From Limnomonas spitsbergensis (Eukaryota > Chlorophyta > Chlorophyceae > Chlamydomonadales), in contig JAYJMM010000106.1 of NCBI GenBank assembly GCA_037349105.1, positions 682,001 to 746,000 on the forward strand: DNA of 64,000 nucleotides, given 5' to 3'. The position numbers and the translations under genes are program-made. This document shows, piece after piece, positions 59,901-64,000 of the stretch. The notes beneath the pieces were generated by a model. It did no database searches and was not told the DNA's origin. It saw only the letters and a list, made by a program, of their open reading frames with translations. Within the stretch, counting starts at the first letter, position 1, and each line of letters opens with the position of its first letter.

Positions 59901-62837
59901 TAGCTGAAGGCACCCTATTAGGAACACTGCACTGGCTGACATGCAGCTGAACTGTACCTGAAGGCGCCCTAAGAGGAAAACTGCACTGTCGGACGTGTAG
60001 CTCAACTGTAGCTGAAGCGCCCTAACCGAAGCACTGCATTGGCTCGAGTGTAGCTGAACACTTTCGAATAACCAATGCACTAAAAGGAAGGAAGGTGGGC
60101 TCACCTGCATCATGGTGGGCCTATGGTGGGCTCACCTGCATCATAATGGGCCTATGATGGGCTCAAGTGCATCATGGTGGGCCTATGGTGGGCCTATGGT
60201 GGGCTCACCTGCATCATGACCATGGCCGGTCGCTGGGGCAATGATATTACTTTCCGCATCAACCGCTCGGTCTGCCTAGACATGACATTCTCGATGGAGT
60301 TCAGAAAGCCGTCGTTCCTGCGATCACAGGAATGTTTCAGGTTTAGGGTTTAGGGTTTAGGATTTAGGGTTTAGGGTTTAGGTAGGGAAAGTGTTCAGTG
60401 TTCAGTGTCCAGTGTCCAGTGTTCAATGCTCAGTGTTCAGTGTTCAGTGTCCAGTGTTCAGTGTTCAGTGTTCAGTGTTCAGTGTTCAGTGTTCAGTGCT
60501 CAGTGTTCAGTGTTCAGTGTTCGGTGTTCAGTGTTCATTGTTCAGTGCTCAGTGCTCAGTGCTCAGTGTTCAGTGTTCAGTGTTCAGTGTTCAGTGTTCA
60601 GTTCTCAGGGTTCAGTGTTCAGTGTCCAGTGTTCAGTGTTCAGTGTTCAGTGTTCAGGGCTCAGTGTTCAGTGTTCAGTGTTCAGTGTTCAGTGTTCAGT
60701 GTTCAGTGTTCAGTGTCCAGTGTTCAGTGTTCAGTGTTCAGTGTTCAGTGTTCAATGCTCAGTGTTCAGTGTTCAGTGTCCAGTGTCCAGTGTTCAGTGT
60801 TCAGTGTTCAGTGTTCAGTGTTCAGTGCTCAGTGCTCAGTGTTCAGTGTTCATTGTTCAGTGTTCATTGTTCAGTGTTCAGTGTTCAGTGTTCAGTGTTC
60901 AGTGTCCAGTGTCCAGTGTCCAGTGTCCAGTGTCCAGTGTCCAGTGTTCAGTGTTCAGTGTTCAGTGTTCAGTGTTCAGTGTTCAGTGTTCAGTGTTCAG
61001 TGTTCAGTGTTCAGTGCTCAGTGCTCAGTGTTCAGTGTTCAGTGTTCAGTGTTCAGTGTTCAGTGTTCAGTGTTCAGTGTTCAGTGTTCAGTGTTCAATG
61101 CTCAGTGTTCAGTGTCCAGTGTCCAGTGTTCAGTGTTCAGTGTTCAGTGTTCAGTGTTCAGTGTTCAGTGTTCAGTGTTCAGTGTTCAGTGTTCAGTGTT
61201 CAGTGTTCAGTGTTCAGTGTTCAGTGTTCAGTGTTCAGTGTTCAGTGTTCAGTGTTCAGTGTTCAGTGTTCAGTGTTCAGTGTTCAGTGTTCAGTGTTCA
61301 GTGCTCAGTGTTCAGTGTTCAGTGTTCAGTGTTCAGTGTTCAGTGTTCAGTGTTCAGTGTTCAGTGTTCAGTGTTCAGTGTTCAGTGTTCAGTGTTCAGT
61401 GTTCAGTGTTCAGTGTTCAGTGTTCAGTGTTCAGTGTTCAGTGTTCAGTGTTCAGTGTTCAGTGTTCAGTGTTCAGTGTTCAGTGTTCAGTGTTCAGTGT
61501 TCAGTGTTCAGTGTTCAGTGTTCAGTGTTCAGTGTTCAGTGGTCAGTGTTCAGTGTTCAGTGTTCAGTGTTCAGTGCTCAGGGTTCAGTGACTGCTGGTG
61601 CTACATTCAAACCCTGATCCCTGAGCACTGGGGTCGCGTTACGTTGCTGACGTAGAGCTCATTGCGCCAGATTCAAGTACATGAAAAGCTCTCCGGAGCG
61701 CTGATTTAGGAAGCCAGCTATTTAGCCGATGCACCAGGTAGGCCAACATATTCACTATCTGCACACATAATGCGAGAGCATTATGCATTTATGCTTACGC
61801 CCCTCCTTATACCCGGCTCACAATGTGTCCTCTGTGAAGTACGTGTTTGAGGCGTGTAACCCCCCCCTCCCCGCCACGCCCACCCTCGCAGCCCCACCCC
61901 CGCCAGCCCCATCCCCGCCAGCCCCATCCCCGCCAGCCCCACCCCTGCCACGCCCCCCCCCGCCAATCCCTACCCCGCCCCTCCCCCCCCCACCACACCC
62001 ACCCCCGCCACACCCACCCCCGCCACGCCCACCCCCACCACGCCCAATCCCACCCCCGCCACGCCCCCACCTACCCCGCCACCCCCACCCCCGCCACCGC
62101 CCCCACCCTTGCCACGCCCCCACCTACCCCGCCACCCCCACCCCCGCCACCGCCCCCACCCTTGCCACGCCCCCACCTACCCCGCCACCCCCACCCCCGC
62201 CACCGCCCCCACCCTTGCCACGCCCCCACCTACCCCGCCACCCCCACCCCCGCCACCGCCCCCACCCTTGCCACGCCCCCAACCATCCCTGCCCCCCCCC
62301 CCCCCCCCCCCCCCCCGGCCATCCCCCCCACCAACCCGCCACGCCCATACCCACCGCCCACACCCCCAGAGGCCGTCGCTGACGTATCTTATTAGCCACA
62401 CATACTCATAACATGTCCTCTATTTAGTACGTGTTCATGAATCATGAGTATCAGAATATGTCAGAACCTAACGATATGCAATGACATGCAATGTATGCAA
62501 TTATATGCACGTGTGTGCAGCACGTATGGCCCGTAGTCACAGCGTCGTCATACACAAAATAAGTATCATGTGAGGAGCCGGGGTCCAGCCAGTCAAAAAT
62601 TGAGGATGAGCCCATTGAACATCCTCGAGATGAACCCGTGTGTACAGCTCTGGTCCTCCAACCGGTTCAACTCAGGTTCTTCATCTAGTCGGTCTTGGCT
62701 ACCCCCCGGCCCTCCCCTAATCCTACTCTAGTTCTCCCCTGAAACAAATGTATGGCCCTTACTCACAATATGTACTCAGAAAACAAGATGTCCACATCCT
62801 GATCCACCAGCTCGTTGAAACAGAGCACCGTGTAAGC
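50714..62837 (-). CDS. SGNH-hydrolase-like protein, 10 exons, N-terminus not identified
   Basis: Ten exons join in phase to about 420 codons. Visible motifs in order: VDILFSEYILNDG (SGNH block III-like Asn), ERLMRKVISLPQRPAMVMM, YGTLGQYYDVQVLSLRSATY, WGDLIHPSDVGHKMMADLA (block V, catalytic Asp-x-x-His as DVGH), then GLVGLQPGDFVQFRID, GFLKSYQHMG, a Cys-rich CECQEREMDAHHARR segment and HRECVLSIAISSKTN / STEHKFKVMAIII. This layout is that of an SGNH/GDSL-type esterase-like family common in volvocine algae, often secreted or Golgi-located and thought to act on cell-wall or capsule glycans; that role is knowledge of relatives, not shown here. The nucleophile-serine block should lie upstream and was not found, perhaps beyond the window. 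Introns between exons are filled by arrays, many with exon-edge copies. Confidence 0.8.
51166..51307 (-). CDS. SGNH exon 9 of those seen (Cys-rich)
   Basis: 47 codons plus one base, with VPNLCGCDPCLASCSSGCEC and QEREMDAHHARRTSQTHM. Eight closely spaced Cys suggest disulfides, which fits a secreted protein. Acceptor ccccag, donor gtgggg. Confidence 0.82.
51308..52264. repeat. SGNH intron 8: CAGCTACA-family copies and telomere-like runs
   Basis: Copies near 51400-51600 and 51800-51990 (plus) and 52070-52260 (minus), with 'aaccctaaaccctg' runs at 51495 and 51665. No gene seen. Confidence 0.75.
52265..52538 (-). repeat. Tandem copies of the SGNH exon 8 donor region with telomere-like repeats
   Basis: Six units of about 45-55 bp on the minus strand: gtttgtgcagggaggtgc, ggcctctg, tttagggtttaggg. 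The first unit starts at the donor itself. Confidence 0.85.
52539..52734 (-). CDS. SGNH exon 8 of those seen
   Basis: 64 codons, DFVQFRIDTWRGSPLGARSP to GFLKSYQHMGVAVA. SYQHMG is typical of the family. Acceptor ctgcag; donor gtttgt, weak but the one that keeps frame with exon 9. Confidence 0.8.
52750..53375. repeat. (GA)n-rich polypurine tract, about 625 bp
   Basis: Plus strand is almost only G and A ('gagagagaggagagagag'), minus strand is polypyrimidine. It lies in the intron before SGNH exon 8, so it forms a very long polypyrimidine tract ahead of the acceptor. Purine strand ORFs (RE-rich) are not genes. Confidence 0.95.
53500..53631 (-). CDS. SGNH exon 7 of those seen
   Basis: 43 codons, NHVHDSPLCVYSEGLQALLV to KKKKKGLVGLQPG. 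Acceptor ccgcag, donor gtgagc, phases 2 in and 1 out. Confidence 0.85.
53740..53910. repeat. C-rich (ccctcccc)n tract
   Basis: Low-complexity pyrimidine tract in and next to the end of SGNH exon 6. It may form G-quadruplexes on the minus (coding) strand. Confidence 0.85.
53865..54045 (-). CDS. SGNH exon 6 of those seen (catalytic Asp-His)
   Basis: Begins DVGHKMMADLAVWLILQ, TVIDLLIRPWSNEDEE, GLPQPMN. It must end in phase 1; the first fitting donor (gtgagg) lies after an Arg/Gly-rich stretch read from C-rich DNA, so the 3' limit is uncertain. Confidence 0.75.
54095..55000. repeat. Tandem array derived from inside SGNH exon 6
   Basis: Two unit types: about 54 bp ('gaaggatcagcagatccaag' / 'ggatcagcagtacaagagtg') and 41 bp ('gcagagccacagtggtctgg' + 'aggatgagcagatctaaggc'). 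On the minus strand they read LLILQT..., like the exon's WLILQTVIDLLI, so the array seems to descend from the exon edge. Confidence 0.85.
55005..55062 (-). repeat. Degenerate copy of SGNH exon 6 start
   Basis: The minus strand reads DMGLEMMADLAMWLIHQ against DVGHKMMADLAVWLILQ in the true exon. The catalytic His is Leu here, so this copy would give a dead enzyme if used. It lies about 1 kb upstream of exon 6, beyond an array made of the exon's own ILQT region. Confidence 0.85.
55212..55287 (-). CDS. SGNH exon 5 of those seen
   Basis: 25 codons plus one base, LARFDANATAFSYSKIMWGD then LIHPS, ending right before the DVGH of block V. Acceptor ctgtag, donor gtgcgt. Confidence 0.85.
55305..57665. 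repeat. GGGTGGGT/GGTAGATAGT satellite, 2.3 kb
   Basis: Degenerate units of about 20-33 bp ('gtgggtggtagatagtgggt') with larger repeated blocks of several hundred bp: the segment near 55430-55690 recurs near 56200-56460, and 56960-57290 recurs near 57330-57660. It begins directly at the SGNH exon 5 acceptor side. Very long minus-strand ORFs of Pro/Thr/His come from it and are not genes. Confidence 0.93.
57775..58465. repeat. 'gcatggggagct' short tandem array
   Basis: About 690 bp of 12-bp-like units (gcatggggagct, gcatgaggagct), purine-rich on the plus strand. It lies in the SGNH intron between exons 4 and 5. ORFs through it are artefacts. Confidence 0.93.
58545..58614 (-). CDS. SGNH exon 4 of those seen
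   Basis: Codes (E)DVYGTLGQYYDVQVLSLRSA then TY. QYYDV--LSLR is a family hallmark. Donor gtttga, phase 2. Confidence 0.88.
58829..58865 (-). CDS. SGNH exon 3 of those seen (microexon)
   Basis: A 12-codon exon plus one base, YGRFRAGVENAD. Phase 0 start, phase 1 end, exactly what exons 2 and 4 need. Acceptor ctgcag, donor gtgtga. Confidence 0.7.
58866..59430 (-). repeat. About 57-bp telomere-like tandem repeat next to SGNH exon 3
   Basis: About nine units pairing 'cgcacctatcgtgtgatgga' with 'caatgggttaaaccctaa'. The first part resembles the exon 3 acceptor region ('gcgcacctaccatg'), so the array may have started at that junction. TTTAGGG-type heptamers are mixed in. Confidence 0.85.
59431..60094. 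other. SGNH intron 2, outer part
   Basis: Holds three 'ccgcacatcttgtctcctc'-type units (59685-59735) and several minus-oriented CAGCTACA motifs (59880-60060). No gene seen. Confidence 0.6.
60095..60208 (-). repeat. Tandem copies of the SGNH exon 2 donor
   Basis: 'gggctcacctgcatcatggt' recurs at about 60110, 60130 (variants) and 60200. On the minus strand each is ...atgcag then gtgagccc, so the 5' splice site is present about three to four times within 110 bp. Confidence 0.88.
60209..60317 (-). CDS. SGNH exon 2 of those seen
   Basis: 36 codons, NDGFLNSIENVMSRQTERLM then RKVISLPQRPAMVMMQ. The ND completes block III. ERL-RK-L-LP-RPA-V is typical of the family. Donor gtgagc. Confidence 0.9.
60337..60390. 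repeat. Interstitial telomere-like block (TTTAGGG)n
   Basis: Six or so 'tttaggg' heptamers with one variant (tttagga). It directly precedes the TTCAGTG heptamer satellite. Confidence 0.95.
60391..61595. repeat. 7-bp (TTCAGTG)n satellite, about 170 units
   Basis: Nearly pure heptamer with variants TCCAGTG, CTCAGTG and TTCATTG. A 7-bp unit leaves three plus frames open as SVQCSVF-type repeats, which are not genes. It lies in the SGNH intron between exons 1 and 2. Confidence 0.97.
61855..62380. repeat. C-rich array, 57-bp units
   Basis: Early part made of 'cgccagccccatcccc'; later units of about 57 bp 'cccccacccttgccacgccc' + 'ccacctaccccgccaccccc'. A run of about 25 C lies near 62290. Strong G-quadruplex potential on the minus strand. 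Pro-rich and Gly-rich ORFs through it are not called. Confidence 0.93.
62400..62766. other. SGNH intron 1, inner part
   Basis: Unique-looking sequence with short 'atgcaatgtatgcaattata' repeats near 62480. No gene seen. Confidence 0.5.
62767..62837 (-). CDS. SGNH exon 1 of those seen
   Basis: 23 codons, AYTVLCFNELVDQDVDILFS then EYI, phase 2 end before gtgagt. The D-D--FSEY pattern precedes the ND of block III. Upstream exons are expected. Confidence 0.82.
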
Positions 62838-63040
62838 CTGGGGTGGGGAGGACAACGAAATTCATGGATTTCAGCTACAATTCGGCTACAATTTAGCGAC
62901 CAGTCAGCTGCAGATTGGCTGCATCACCGTGTACGCCTAGGGTGGGGAGTAAAACAAAATTCGTGAAGTTCATCTACAATTCGGCTACAATTCGGCAGTA
63001 GTTCGGCTACCTCACCATTCTAGCCTGGTGTCGGGGGCCA
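62838..63040 (-). repeat. Degenerate copies of the SGNH exon 1 acceptor
   Basis: 'caccgtgtacgcctagggtg' near 62926 repeats the true junction 'caccgtgtaagcctggggtg' near 62826. A third, weaker copy ('caccattctagcctggtgtc') lies near 63013. They are separated by CAGCTACA-type motifs. Confidence 0.8.
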
Positions 63041-64000
63041 AATACCATGAATGCACGTCAGCTACAATTCAGCTACAGCAACAGCTGAAGCTTTACTTCA
63101 GCTAAACTTCATCCACCATTCAGCGACAACAACAGCGGCAATTCAGCACCATCGCGGCCATGGCAGCTATGGGGTCCTGAACCTTTATTTTAGGGTTTAG
63201 GGTTTAGTGTGCTGAAGCTTCAGTTCAGCTTCACCAAAGCCTACGGCCGACAGTGGGACGTGCAGCGTGCCCTGCTACTGGAGCCAGCAGCCCCCATTGG
63301 CCCAGTGGTGGCCGCTGCCCAGCGAGGGGCGACGTGCATCAAGCCCTGCAACTAGAGCCAGCAGCCCCCATTGGCACAGAAGCCTGTCGCAGGTGATCAG
63401 GTGCGCTCTGAAGGAAACTGCCAGTTCTTCATCTTTCGGCTGCTTTATTTTGCTTGGAATTATTAAGGTGGGAGACCGGCCGCCCAGCCCTAGGAACACG
63501 GCTACGAGTCCATCCGCGAAGGCTCAACAGTTTTCAACACCAGTTTTCCTTTTTTTGGCTACGAGGCCACCATTAGCAGGCCGCCCCCCGTGGCCATCAG
63601 AGGCCCGATGGGGACCCTATCTGGACCGACCTACGGCTGGCGGCCCCAGCAGCATGGCTAGCCACACCGGGGGCCTTTGGGGGGTGGTAGCTGATACGTA
63701 GCTGAGTCCTGAGAAAATAAACACTGGTCAACACCTGCCGTCGCCAACGGCCCGATTTTAATCTAATCGGCACATGCCAACGGTGCGGTGGGCGGCCCAA
63801 GTAGCAAGGCTGGCCATGCCTGTGGCCCACTGCCGGAGGCCGGAGTGTAGCTAACATGTAGCTCAGTCACGCAAAGATAGGCACTGCAAACACTGAGGCG
63901 TTCTCTCCACCAGCCCCCTCTCCACCCGGCGATTGCTCATGCTAGATGTGCCAGAACCCATATAAACCCTAAACCCTGAACCCTAAACTAGGCGATTTCT
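63041..64000. repeat. Right end: CAGCTACA-family copies
   Basis: Copies near 63055-63130 and 63215-63330 (plus) and 63560-63715, 63760-63870 (minus), all with the 'ggcccagtggtggccgc' type core. A 'taaaccctaaaccctgaacc' run closes the window. Upstream SGNH exons should lie here or beyond, but I could not identify any with confidence. Confidence 0.6.

Noticed and set aside
60391..61655. Three overlapping ORFs of about 400 codons (SVQCSVF repeats)
   Set aside because: All three plus frames of one 7-bp satellite are open, which is expected for a stop-free heptamer.
61783..62411. Proline-rich plus and glycine-rich minus ORFs
   Set aside because: C-rich tandem array; no support for expression.
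63267..63701. 144-codon ORF near the right end, or an upstream SGNH exon
   Set aside because: It overlaps dispersed-repeat copies and no SGNH block could be recognised.

Overview
This is nuclear DNA of a eukaryote, most likely a chlorophyte green alga of the Chlamydomonadales type. The reasons are genes split into many small exons joined at GT-AG introns, a plant-type MAP kinase kinase, a plant/algal-style myosin, an SGNH-hydrolase-like family I associate with volvocine algae, a retroelement Gag ORF, and very many interstitial TTTAGGG-type telomere-like heptamers. The species cannot be fixed from the sequence. Most long ORFs here are not genes. They come from satellites whose unit is a multiple of 3 bp, or from shadow frames of the Gag ORF.

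Layout. 1-3.5 kb: dispersed repeats with no gene seen. 3.5-12.05 kb: a retrotransposon body with a structured leader and one large plus-strand ORF (Gag-like region, retropepsin-like site, three zinc knuckles) but no recognisable reverse transcriptase or integrase. 12.05-13.58 kb: dispersed repeats. 13.58-21.33 kb, minus strand: a MAP kinase kinase in 11 exons, about 316 aa. 21.70-46.72 kb, plus strand: a myosin in 19 exons, about 1,334 aa (SH3-like N-terminus, motor, seven IQ motifs, low-complexity tail). These two genes are divergent, with 372 bp between their start codons. 46.7-50.7 kb: dispersed repeats and the 3' end of a LINE-like element. 50.71-62.84 kb, minus strand: ten exons of an SGNH-hydrolase-like gene whose N-terminus is not identified.

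All exon joins in the three gene models keep the reading frame and recreate continuous conserved domains, which is the main support for the models.

The outstanding feature is how the introns are built. In all three genes many introns contain tandem arrays whose repeat unit includes a copy of the neighbouring exon's edge: the 3' splice site plus exon start, or the exon end plus 5' splice site. Examples are an in-frame, stop-free triplication of the kinase catalytic-loop exon start (111-bp unit), a duplicated myosin P-loop exon, about ten 179-bp units each carrying a degenerate copy of myosin exon 10, decoy acceptors before myosin exons 7, 9 and 13, and amplified donors after myosin exons 16 and 17 and after SGNH exons 2 and 8. 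The introns appear to have grown by repeated local duplication across exon-intron junctions, leaving strings of decoy splice sites. Pure satellites (33, 36, 41, about 143 and 7 bp units), a 183-bp TA-flanked MITE and a dispersed family rich in CAGCTACA motifs fill much of the rest.
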